DNA of 47,536 nt from Seison nebaliae (lineage: Eukaryota > Rotifera > Pararotatoria > Seisonacea > Seisonidae): contig JALJEE010002363.1 of assembly GCA_023231475.1 (NCBI GenBank), positions 1 to 47,536 on the forward strand. Direction: 5' to 3'. How positions within the stretch are numbered: position 1 is the first letter of the stretch; every line of letters starts with the position of its first letter. Positions 35,701 through 47,179 of the stretch are shown one piece after another. The translations under genes were made by a program, and so were the position numbers. The notes below the pieces were generated by a model that saw nothing but the letters and a program-made list of their open reading frames with translations, had not been told where the DNA came from and made no database searches.

Positions 35701-38700
35701 CCTCCTTTCTTCTCACGAATATATTTCTCATATTTTTCTTCAATTCCTTTCTTTTCGTCTTCGAGATCTTTTTCTATTCGATCAAGTTTCTTCTCCAATT
35801 CCTCAGTTTCTGCATCATGCTTCTTAACTTCATTTGAAATATTTTTCAATTCGGGATCTGTTAAAGTTTCGCTTTGTCCTTTCTTAATATCATCTTCTAA
35901 ACTGTCTTGTCTGAAGTTATCTTTATCCAAACTATCTTTATCCAAATTTTCTTTTTTCAAATTTTCTTTTTCCAATTGATCTTTTTCCAATTGATCTTTT
36001 ATTAAAGTTTCTTTTTCCAAATTTTCTTTTTCCAAATTGTCTTTTTCCAATTGATCTTTTTCCATAATATCTTTTTCCAATTGATCTTTTTTTAAAGTTT
36101 CTTTTTCCAAATTTTCTTTTTTCAAATTCTCTTTATTCAATTGATCTTTTTTTAAAGTTTCTTTATCCATATTATTATTATGTTCATCATTGTGTTCAAG
36201 GTCAGTTTCGGTCTTTAATCTAGTTTCTTCAGTCATTGGTGATTTTCTATCCGAAATTTCTTCTTCATTTCTTTTTTTTTCCTCATCTAATTCTAATTCT
36301 TCTTTTCTTTTTCTTTCTTCATCTTTCGATGCACGTTCTTTGTATAATTCGTTATCATTTTGCTTATCGTCTTCAACTGGAATATCTGTTTTCTCCATCT
36401 TATGAACTTCGCCCCAAGTTGGAAAATATTTCTCTCTGAAATTTTCCACATTCTCATCCACATCCATTATACTGGGTCGGACGATTGTTTCTTCTTCCGT
36501 TGGCTTTTCAATAATACCTTTAAATTTCTCATATTCTTTTTCCATTTCCTCTTTCCTTAATTCATCCAACGATTTTTCTTTCGGTTCTTTATTCTTTTCC
36601 AATTTATCCCACAATTTCCCTTTGGACAATTCGGTTTGATGATTCTCATCAGGCATAATGATATGGTCGTCATTTAATTTCACATATTTATCTTTCGGTT
36701 TACCGATTAATTTTTGGTTGGCGATTTTTTGTAAGAGGACCCAGTGAGTGAGAAGAGAATGACGAAGTAGTTGATGTTCATCAGAATTGACTAACCATTT
36801 CATATTGGATTCATAAGTATTTGATTTGAGTTTGAGCTGATTATCCAATTTTCTTATTCGATCGATTTGAGTCTGTGTGAGATATGGACGTTTCTTTTCC
36901 AAGACAGTCGATGTTGCAAATAATGAATATAATTGAAGATCTTCTTCAATGTCATTTAGCCAATTGAGAAATTGAATGAGATTATTCGATCGTTGAATTT
37001 TATCATTTTTCTGATTCGATTCCAAAAATCCATTTAATAATTCTTCAGTTTTCATATAATTCTTCTGGAGGAGATGAAGTGCCTCATTTATTAATTCTTT
37101 CTCATCTTCTATACAATCCATTTGAATGATTTCACTTCCACTTCGATAACATTTTCCTACTGAACTTTTCAGTTCTAATAAATATTCGACGAGATCTTCT
37201 CGAATACGATTATTGATGAAACTCTTCTCATAATAATGTTTCAATAAATTATTCAATTCTTCACTTCGATTCGCTGCATCATTGAATAACTTCCAAAACT
37301 TCATGGACTCTCCGGAAAATTTATTTCTTGTTCTCTTCAAATCAAAAAGAAATTTCTCAATATCTTGACAATGAACAAATAATTTCGTTATCAAATCATT
37401 CAACAACTGCATCTGCTCCTTCCCGATACTTCCAATCGGTGTTTCCGGTTCGTTTGTCACCGGATCAGTTGATGCTTTCAAATTTGCTAATTTTATTCTT
37501 AAAATTTTCGACTTTATTGCTAGATCTTGAAGAATTGTTGAATTGGAGACAATGGACGAATGAAGTGTATCATTCAATTCCACCATCTTCTGTTTCAATG
37601 ATAAATATTCTTTATAATTACCATTCTCTTTCGACAATTTCTTCTCATTTAAACCAATTCCATCATCCGTCTCTTCTAACGATTTACCATTTCTCTTCCG
37701 GTCACTACTCACACTTCCATCATTCACTTCACCGTCGTCATCACCACGACTCTCCTCATCATTCATGGTGGACGGATATAAATTAGATGCAGTCGACATA
37801 TCATTATCCATATCAAAATCAGAAGTTGGTAACTGCGGACCAATTCCTTCACTTTTTTCTTCTGTATCTTTTGTTAAAGTTGCCACACTCGCTGACATGA
37901 TTGATGGTGATCTCGTTGAGAATTTATCACTTTCATCCGAAACAGAAATATGTTTATAAAAGTCTTTCCCTGAATATGTATCTTCACTATTCTCTTCAAT
38001 TTTCTCCAAAAAGTTATTCTCATCAAAATTCCCATTATTTTCTGGGAATTTTCCATGTGACATTTGCTCATCGATAATTCCGTCATTCGCCTCTATAAGT
38101 CCATTATTTTCTTGAAATTTAGGAGGTAAATTATGTCCATCGAAATTGCCATCAGTGTCTTCAAATTTGTCATTATTCTCTTGGAATTTTCCTGGTAAAA
38201 TTTTCTCATCGAAATTTCCATTATTCTCTTGGAATATTTCTGGTAAACTTTCTTTGTTAAATTTTCGATTATTTTTTTCGAATTTCTCTGGTGATAATAT
38301 TTCGTTGACATTTCCATCATAATCTTGGAATTTGCCAGGCAAAATTTTATCATTCGATTCTTTCGGTATTGATGAAAATGAATCGACTAAAGTAGCAGAA
38401 GGAGTAGGTGATCGGTTGATGGTGATGATTATGGGAGCTTTCTGAGAAATAGAACTGACATCATCATCTTCATCATCGTTATCTGGTTGATTGAAAGGAA
38501 TATTTTGTAATGGATAATGTAAATGAGAGTTCACTGTTTCAATCGGTTTCATATTGTCGATCATCGATTTGTCATTTGAATGTTCTGTTTCATTCTCTTT
38601 CACCAATATCGAATTGGATAAGAATGAAGAAGAAGGAGAAATTGATGGACTGGAAGTAATTTCAGTTCCACTTTTAATTTGCGGTGTTGGATCAAAATGA

Positions 38701-41486
38701 ACTTTCGGTCCAATAGAAGAAACATCGGAATTTGGAAGACGATCAATTGATTCGGATTGATTGTGATCACTGTCGATTGGAAATGTTCTCTTGTGGAACA
38801 TATCCAATTTATTTTGGAGTTGATCAATCGACTTCTCCAATTCTTCAGGATGTTGAATGATTCCATCATACACCTTCACCAGATGTCGAGTAGAATTCAA
38901 TTGTTGTTGGAGTTGATCCACTTCATCCGCATCCAAATATTTCATATTTTCAATTGGCATTTCCTGATATATTCGTTGGAGTGTATCCAACAACTTCCGA
39001 TCCATCGATTCTTCTACGTCGCTACTTTCATCGTTTGATGATTTCTTTTGTGATTGTTTTACATCATTCAAAATATCTGGCGGATTCTCCATGGAAATAT
39101 CAATGTCCGGTTTTTTTTGCGCTTTCACATGTGTATATATGGGAATTTTCTTCGTTATCAACAATCCCGATCGAATAGCCGAACCGATTGACTTCTGTTT
39201 TTTATCGATCGGATTTGTAACGGTGTTCGAACGGAAATCGATTAATGACAATCGAAGAATGGTGGAAAGAGGAAGATAAACGTTTTTATTATTGTTGACA
39301 TTCATTCCTAAAATTTTGTAAGCATATTTCACTTGTATCGGCAAATTATTCGTATTGGCTAATGGATGGTTTTTAGTCAAACAATATTTTCTGTTTTCCG
39401 TCAATAAATTATCTAGACGATGATAAGTTCGATGAAGACTATTGAAATAGACGCCTGATTCTGGATAGAATATATTACGATCAATTGCAACGTCGATCGG
39501 TACCATCTCGTCATTGAGAGCATCATAAAATTGTAGAAATTGAATTGATGAAGGAAATTCGGAGATATCAGATGATGATAAACTTCTCGATTTGAATGAA
39601 ACATTTTTCTCCTTTCCTCTATTCATGGCTGATTGTGTTGTTGTTGTTGTTGTTGCAGATTTTGATTCGGATGAAGGAGATAATTCAATTCGTCGTAGAA
39701 TGTTCTGTATATCGTTCTCATATTGACAAGAGATGATGGAAGCGAGAATATATTGTAATTGTATGGCATCATATATGGTCAATGATATGGTTCCATTATC
39801 ATATCTGGGAAGATGATCCGTATAAAATATTTTACCCAATTGCTTCAATGACAATGAACTGATCAGTCGATTTTTTATACTTTGTGGTAGATTAATGTAG
39901 TTGCCTTTGCCATTGTCAAAGACGCCGATTACATTAAAAATTGTACGATTTCTACCAAACACTAATAAATTGGATGATGTTAATGAATTTAATGAGAAAT
40001 TATTCATATTCATTGGCCGTTTCAAAACGAGAACATCACCAAGATTAGACAACGATGAACTGTTTGTTGAGATTGATGAAATTTCTGGTACAGTTGATGG
40101 TGATAATGATGATAAGAATTCGGTCGTTTTCGTTTGTTCCATACAAATTTTGATAGAGATACTATTTGAAAATTTCTCTTTAACAATTCCATGTTGCACA
40201 TTCACCAATCCGTATGATAATGCTTCCATTAACGTCAATCCACGATGAACAGAAGAGATCGCTTGTAATTGGGTTGTCCTTAACGATTTTCGATGATCGT
40301 CATATAATTTTTCGGAGAAGACGATCGATTGTGTGAGAATCATTTGTCGATGTTGTTCTTGTTGAAGTTGACGAAGTGAGAGTCGTTTGCAGAAATGATG
40401 TCCATAATAATCGCCATAATCTCCATCAATCAATCTCATTCGAACGGCTTCTTTCGCCGTGACGAATTTCGTTTGGATCGGATGCCACACACTGATGATG
40501 GTGAGATAGTGTTGCTTCGATTTAATACTTCGCAGTTTGGATTGAGTGGGAACTGCATCGATATTCGTGAAATATTTCCCCTCGTCATTATTACACTTCA
40601 ATCGATTGTAATCGATAATTGAAGATTTCTCTTCACATAATTGGAACGAGATAATGGTTTTCTTATCATCGATTAAAAACGATCGATCGTTATTCAAACG
40701 ATACATCGATCGAGGTTTGGTGGATGGAGAGAATTGGATCTCACCATTCTTCATATTGATATTATTATTATTCACGCAATCTCTTAAAGAAATCATTTCT
40801 TGAGTATCTGATAAGATGTGACTAATATTATTTATATCCCGAACACTGAAAATATTGAGATGAGAGAAATGCCATGGTGGCGAATAAGCGGTAATGTTCA
40901 ATGAGATGATTCTCACAAAACCACGATCGATTCCCTCGAACAAATGGAGCATACCCGTCGTATTCGTCATATGAATGGTGTAAGTGTAAATATTGAAAAT
41001 TCCTTTTTTGATGGCATCATTCAATGGAATATAATTCTCTTCGATAATACTCTCCCGAATAGAAATGATAATGAAATGTTTCAAATTTGTTGCACTCAAA
41101 CGACAATCGTTCAATTTCCAATTTTTGTAATTGTCCAAATTGTTATTCATCATCGGCTCGATACTCCCACCAGGAGTCGTTGATGAGACCAATCGATGTA
41201 ACATATATTCCTTCGTTACTTCTTCGATCAATTGTGTATTCTGTACCAATTTCGTCTCATGTCTCGTTTCATGCTCATGACCACGTAAATAACCCGATTG
41301 TTTCGCCTCTCTTAAACTCAGATGTTGATTATTCGATTTATCCACATATTCACTACATGTCATCATGCCGTCATTAATGGCCGTTATCAATGGTTGGAAA
41401 CGTCGATCGATCGGATTATATACATCGACAATATTGAACGTTCGATTCGTTTCAATTTCAATCGGTGACTTATTCTCTTCCATCAT
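32702..41486 (-). CDS. spectraplakin-like protein (plectin repeats, spectrin repeats, EF-hands, GAS2)
   Basis: Cytoskeletal linker of the MACF/dystonin/Short stop family. Exons 41486-35010, 34870-34850 (21 nt), 34672-33346, 33184-33072 and 33022-32702; 2752 residues. About residues 15-800 hold plectin-type repeats (FNIVDVYNPIDRRFQPLITAI, LSLREAKQSGYL, LTLMEALSYGLV, KSIGSAIRSGLL). A disordered acidic region (about 800-1270) with Phe-Gln-Glu-Asn-Asn repeats follows, then spectrin-like helices, and a Lys/Glu pentapeptide tract (about 1770-1865). More spectrin repeats lead to two EF-hands (DKNRDNHLDHYDF, DKNDDGFIDYLEF). A GAS2 microtubule-binding domain ends the protein (YRCSCVKRF, LIRILRNGVMVRVGGGW, DPCR). 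Actin-binding CH domains are not in this model; they may be upstream, beyond the exons I can see. Start at the tandem ATG is provisional. Confidence 0.88.
35890..36172 (-). repeat. coding pentapeptide repeat in spectraplakin
   Basis: 15-nt units encoding Leu-(Glu/Lys)-Lys-(Asp/Glu)-(Gln/Asn/Thr) in about 18 copies, for example LEKENLEKETLIKDQ. Strongly charged and helical in character. The units differ mostly at the fifth residue, so the array is not freshly expanded. Confidence 0.85.
37990..38345 (-). repeat. coding repeat (Lys-Phe-Gln-Glu-Asn-Asn type) in spectraplakin
   Basis: About seven imperfect units of 13-23 residues with the core LPGKFQENNGNFDE, lying between the plectin repeats and the spectrin-like part. 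Predicted disordered and acidic. Confidence 0.8.
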
Positions 41487-41640
41487 TAGAGATTGGAGAA
41501 TAGTTTGCTTTTTTTTTACTTTAACAAAATAATAATAATAAAATTTGGAGCAATAAACTATGTGAAGGATGAATGATATCGTTCCAATTAAATGATAAAC
41601 TTTTGAGAAAATTATCCCATTTACAGAACGAGAAAAGTGA

Positions 41641-41671
41641 AAGGAAGGAAGGAAGGAAGGAAGGAAGGAAG
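41641..41671. repeat. GGAA tetranucleotide repeat
   Basis: About seven GGAA units in the 5' flank of the spectraplakin gene. Confidence 0.9.
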
Positions 41672-44600
41672 AAGAAGGAAATGTTGTGCTTCTCCTACTT
41701 CAGTTCAATCGAAAAAACTTTCTTTTTCTTCAATAAATTTAAAAGAAAATAATATTAAGACAATTTCAATGAGAAGAATATAGTTCTGGTGCAGATGGGA
41801 AGAGGACATTAAATTTTGTTCTTCCTATTTCTCTCTTCTTCTCTCGATGGAAAATCTCCTGCACAAGATGAATATGATGGTGCTAATGTCACTATCGAGG
41901 TGAACGTTAAAAAAATAAAGTTAACTTCTCCTTCGAAATTATCGAAGAATTGACGACGATGGTGATTTCTTTTAAAATTAAAAATTAATTTTCTTATAGA
42001 CGTTTTTTGGATGGAAAGCAAAATTTCTCAAGCAAAGTTTCAATCTACAGCAAAATAAAAACAGTAGCAAAATTTAGAACAAATAGTCAGATTAATCGTT
42101 TATTGGTGAATATGTCAAAGATAATAAGAAAATTAAACAAATTCAAATTCTTTTCTCGTTTTTTTTTAAAAAAGGAGTTTGAAGAAAAACGTTTGCAAAA
42201 GGAGAATTATATTATAATACTATTATCGAGTCTTGTTAAGTCAATAATTGGTCATAGTTTTTAAGACCTTTATTAGCAAGTTGATGGGTGATGAACGAGA
42301 TAATGAAAAGTTCTCTTTTTAAAAATTATCCCAAATGTGCATCAACTAAAGCTTCAACAAATAGAAAGATGTATATTGACGTAAAGTTCTGAAATAAATT
42401 ATTGAATAGAGTCCAATTCTCCCATGTGCGGAGGAAAGAAATTTATATAAAAAACTATGTCTGTTTCGATGGGAAGAATTCGATTATTTTTATTTTTCCA
42501 AACAATTTTTCTCGTTGTCATTGAGAATCACACACAGTATAATGAACAGCTGGTGCAACTTTATGAAATAAGTGAAGAATAACCGAGAAAAATAGATACG
42601 TTACAACTATAAAATTTGCTCTTGTTCTTCTTCATTTACTTCTTTAGAAAATTGATGAAGAAAAATTTCTGAAGAATTATTGTAAATTTACAAACAACTT
42701 TCTCCTTTTGGATGAATGAAACAAAATTATTTTAAAGGTAAAATGTGAATAATGATCGGAAAAAACATTTTCTTTTTGCGGTTATTCGTCTATTATCAGA
42801 CGAATAGAAGCGGTAAATAATATACGTCGTAGGAACAAACATAAAATATTCGGACATTCTTTTATTCTTCTTATTACATACGCACTTTTCATATCTAATT
42901 GGAAATTTATCGTCAACTAATCATGTTGATACGTATCGAAGCAATTGATCGACATAGCAATCTCCTGTTCAATACCAATGAGAAGTTAATTATTGTTCAC
43001 TAATTTTTCTTTTTTCATTAATTTTACTTTGACCGCTACATTGATGATCACTACCCAAATCCACTCCGTGTGCTCATAATAAGAAATATGTTTCAATATG
43101 TCAAATAATCTCTCGATTAATTTTTCTAAAAGAAATCTATCGACTTCATTTTTATGATGGTGATGGGAAAGAAGATAGTGGATACATCTGTTTAAGAATC
43201 GTTTATTCACTGGACTACACTATTCACTCGTGCCCGAAATGGATAATAAATAAACAATCTTATATAAATTAGTTTTTTTTTGTTTCGAAATGAAGTTTCA
43301 CCTCGTAAAGATTATGAAGGAAAATTTATTCGAATCGACCGTACTAAACAATGAATGCATTGGTGATTTGGTAGGTGGACAAATAAAAAAACTTGAAGAC
43401 AGTTGATGATTTATCATATAATTTTTTATAAAATTTATATTGTCATTTGACATGAATTTTGTTCGCTAATTTTTTATACAGACTTTCTCCTTTTCACTTC
43501 AAATGGATTGGTCACGTTCTTTACGTTATTGAAAAGTTTTTATTTCTGCATAAAAGCACATGATATTTTCACGGATCTTAATTTAACACCATATTTATCG
43601 TCACGAAACTGAGTTACGATACTTACAAGTGACGATAAGAATCGTTAATGAAATTTTTTCATAAACAAACAATTTATCATCTCTTCGAAAAAACAGTAAA
43701 ATATTATTATGTTTCCATATGACTTAATGTGGTTGTACTATGAGATTCGGTTTGAAGTTCTATATGATATGAAGTTCTCATTTGAAGATAAAACGGAAAA
43801 ATAAATATCAGATACGGTATCATTTCTTAGGAATGATTTCTGATCGACGTTCAGATAAGATGAAAAATTTAAAGAAATCACGTTTTGAACTTTAAAAGGA
43901 TATAATTATTAGCGACAAATAACATTCAATCTCGATCTCACATCAATGCAAAACGGAAGTTACCAAATTAATGAAAAGTGTTTTCACTTATGACTAGATT
44001 CGTTCCTTATAGTCATCATTCATTCATCGGTGCGAGTAGGCTATTCAATCAGAGGGAAAACTTATTCAATATTAATTATATCCTTTTAAATTCTTCTTTA
44101 TTCTCTTTAACGATAATTATTTTTTTTGAAGTAAAAATTTCCCCTGTTGGAAATTTTCTTTAATCATAATTGTCCATGTTCGGTTGTGGCCGATTTTTCG
44201 GGGCTATTTTTTAGTCCAAAATTAACGAAAAATTTAAAAAATGTTTCTTACACTTTTATCCATAAAATGAAGAATATCGACGTTATTGATCTGAAATTTT
44301 AAATATAAATTAAGAAACAATAGACCATCAATCTGAGACCCATTTCATAAAAATCGATTCAGAATTAGGTACCCTGCTGAGCGCTTGAAGATTGCACAAA
44401 AAGTGCAAAAAAAAAAATAGTTTTCTGTTACCAATTTTAATAAAAATATGTATTTTTGGGTTATCAATGATGCTGAAGAAGATAGAGTAATTTAAATTTT
44501 TCAATCAAATAAAATACCCTTTGCGAACAATGCTGAATTATTTCATTTATTCGTTTCCTTTATCTGTTTCGATTTTTCAATTTCGTCGTAATTATTTCAA

Positions 44601-44903
44601 GCGAAACCCTTCGCAGTTCGTTTCCCCAAATCGGAAAGAATCGATTCAATCGATTTTCTAAGAAAACATTCCTATTCCAATGGATGTTTTATCATTTCAA
44701 TGAAATTATTTTAATGAATTTCATTAAATTAGATAAAAGGCATAGTGAATAATCGATTTTGTGATAAGAAGATTCAATGAAAACAATAACTATTCGATCG
44801 ATTAAGCAAAAATTGAAATTATTTATCAAACTTCAACAGAAAATAAGTATAACTAAATAGATGACCTACATTAGATGTCTTAAGAAACCTAAAGAAAAGA
44901 AAA

Positions 44904-45324
44904 CTTACAAGGGAATGGTACGCGTTCGCATCCGCCGTTTGACTCCAAAAAAATCATGGAGATAGGAAAAATAAAGTTAAAGATATGTGTAAATTTTTTT
45001 ATCCTTAGTCGAAGTACTACACCAGAATTTTGGCCTTTTTCTATTCCGTATGTAGATGTAGGTATGTATTTTCTATATATAATTCTGTATAAAAAAATAT
45101 TAAATATATACAAAATTGTATAAAAAAAATACATATCTACATCTATATATAGAGTAAAAAAGGCTAAAAACCGGGAGTAATACTTCGACTAACAATAGGT
45201 AGTAGTAAGTAGCATAATTTTAAGGATGAAAACATTTACACATCTCTTTAACTTTATTTTTTCTATATCCATAATTTTTTTGGAGTCAAACGACGGATGC
45301 GAACGCTTACCATTCCCTTGTAAG
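44904..45324. mobile_element. foldback/MITE-like element with long inverted arms
   Basis: 421 bp. The ends are exact inverted copies (CTTACAAGGGAATGGTA / TACCATTCCCTTGTAAG). The arms stay similar for about 180-200 bp each: GCATCCGCCGTTTGACTCC, then AAATAAAGTTAAAGA and TAGTCGAAGTA are all matched in reverse on the right. The right arm has about 28 extra bases. The centre is A/T only. No coding capacity. The exact ends and target duplication are unclear, because a related copy at 18006-18074 matches beyond the left end. Confidence 0.8.
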
Positions 45325-45703
45325 TAAGTACTAAATCGATGAATTTTTTTTTAATAAATTTTCTATACTGTCAAAAATCAAATTGAAAAATTTGTATCAC
45401 TAGGAAAATATTACTTTTTCCGTAAGTCCGTTGAGCTAAAGAAATTCCAATTGTTCCAATTCAGTTACGATGTTGGATTGATTATTTAGAAAGTTAAATT
45501 CAATAGATTGGGCGCAATAATATTTTGAGAATATTTCACTACCAAATTAAACAGAGGAATTAAATGAAAAAGGCAATTGAGTGATATAAAGCATTGAGAA
45601 ATACATTTCGAAAGTCAAAAAATACCATTTTCCTTTTCAATTTATTATTCATTCCAATTTCCTAAACTCTCGTTCTTCATTCTCTTCATCGAACATTGTC
45701 ATT

Positions 45704-46447
45704 ATGAAAGATTTACCTTTAGCTTCTAAATATCCTTCATTAGAAGAAGTTGGATCTTTTATTCTTTCTCTTCTTTCCTATATCAATCCCCCCCAAATCC
45801 TATATATATTTCACAGAGTAGCTTTAGTATTTCTTTAGCTGATATTTCACCCAGTCAAATAGCTCAGGTTCTACAACTGGAAGAAAAAGTTTATTTCTTT
45901 CATTATCATTGATTATTTATCTATCATTCCACTAGCCACCGAAGAGTCCCCAAAAGAAACCTGCATTGACAGCTGACGAAAAATTCAAGAAACTGTCGAA
46001 AAAATATCTGGCTAACATTCAAAAGAATACCAATCAGACAACTTTATTGAAACGTTCAATTCTTTTCTCTTTAAATTCATTTTATTAAACCATTCAGAAC
46101 GTCGTCCTCAATATGTGACCCATATGGTCGACGAAGCCTTCTTACAAGATATGGCACACGAACAGGCGAAATACGAGCAATTCCAAGGTTGTCGTGCTCT
46201 AGGCATCTCAATGGAAGAGTTGGATCACGAAGGAATTCTCAATAGTTCCAATAATAATAAGGCGCTCTTCAAGAAAACGAAGGAGGCCATCCGAAAGAAG
46301 AACTTCCGCGATCCACAAAATCATATGAGACATAATGATAATAAATTCATTCAATCGCCGCAGTATAAACGATCGGAACCGTATGTTGATAGGGAAATCG
46401 ATAATTCGAAACCCTACAACTACAAGAATCGCAAAATTAATTTCTAG
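45704..46447 (+). CDS. uncharacterised small basic/helical protein
   Basis: Four exons: 45704-45748, 45817-45888, 45936-46053 and 46098-46447 (introns 68, 47, 44 bp); 194 residues with all phases consistent. I do not recognise the family. The N-terminal 40 residues are Ser-rich. A basic stretch follows (PPKSPQKKPALTADEKFKKL), then a well-formed helical segment (RRPQYVTHMVDEAFLQDMAH, then EQAKYEQFQGCRALGISMEE), which looks like conserved domain sequence. The C-terminal 60 residues are polar, rich in Asn, Lys and Arg. No signal peptide or membrane segment, so probably intracellular. Exon 4 is the firmest part; exon 2 could end earlier at 45867. Confidence 0.65.
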
Positions 46448-46841
46448 ACAGGAAATCGCAGAATGTTCGAAGCTGAAATTCGAATAAGTCAATGACACTT
46501 AACATCCTTTCACTGTTCTCATCTCATACAAATTATGAAGTAACAAATCGGTAACAGTTTTACGATTCTAATTTTTCTTCAGAAAATAGTTTTAAGAATT
46601 CAAACCTTTCGATTATTCATTAAACTCAAGCACTTTGACTTAAAAGTTCTAAATTAAATAATGCTAAAATTAAAAAGTATGTTTTCACATGTTCAGGAAG
46701 AATTGAATGAAATATAAATTGAATTATCAATTCATTATTATAATCCATCAATTATAGAAATTAATATCCATCATATAGCAATAACACGAAGTAAAGCCTT
46801 GTCAGATGTCCAATTCTTCGTAATTGTCACCGTAGTTGTTA
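46448..46841. other. 3' flank, nothing recognised
   Basis: AT-rich flank after the small gene, with no further exon, up to the MITE. Confidence 0.45.
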
Positions 46842-46849
46842 CTTAGCAC

Positions 46850-47171
46850 TAGTGATGTCCAAATGGTAACAAAAACAAAGACCTCTAAAACGATTTTATA
46901 GAAAAAAGTCCAGGGAGACAAAGTACAAGGGAAGAGAAAAAATCCAGACTCCCGTTTTTGCCTCGTATACATACACTATTTGTTCTATTTTGACCAAAAA
47001 CAGAATGGTCAGTAAGCGACAAACAGAATGGTCGAGATGTTGTCTCACTTGTTAAAAATAGGACAATCTGCCATAGGGCAAAAAAGTGGAAAATTAAGTA
47101 ATTTAAAATTTATAAACGGGCGTTTATATATATATAAAACAAACGTTTTTGTTACCATTTGGACATCACTA
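46850..47171. mobile_element. hAT-type nonautonomous element (MITE)
   Basis: 322 bp with 27-bp perfect terminal inverted repeats starting TAGTGATGTCCAAATGG. It is flanked by an exact 8-bp duplication CTTAGCAC (46842-46849 and 47172-47179). TIRs of the form TAGNGNTG with 8-bp duplications are the mark of the hAT superfamily. The inside has no coding sequence but carries a direct repeat AAACAGAATGGTC (about 47000 and 47020), possibly a subterminal transposase-binding repeat. Confidence 0.92.
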
Positions 47172-47179
47172 CTTAGCAC

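Larger units (their letters stand above)
41487..45703. other. gene-poor region upstream of spectraplakin
   Basis: 4.2 kb without an exon I can support. The spectraplakin promoter, or further 5' exons on the minus strand, may be here; the frame upstream of the first ATG stays open for some codons. Contents: a GGAA repeat (41641-41671), an 8-bp palindrome ATTCGTCT/AGACGAAT (about 42785-42807) and the foldback element at 44904-45324. Confidence 0.5.

Noticed and set aside
35299..36560. Ser/Phe-rich plus-strand frames opposite the spectraplakin
   Set aside because: They are the complement of the Lys/Glu-rich coding repeats (TTC/TTT/TCT codons) and not independent genes.
42785..42807. 8-bp palindrome ATTCGTCT/AGACGAAT as a transposon end
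   Set aside because: Single short inverted repeat with no duplication and no partner; expected by chance in several kb.
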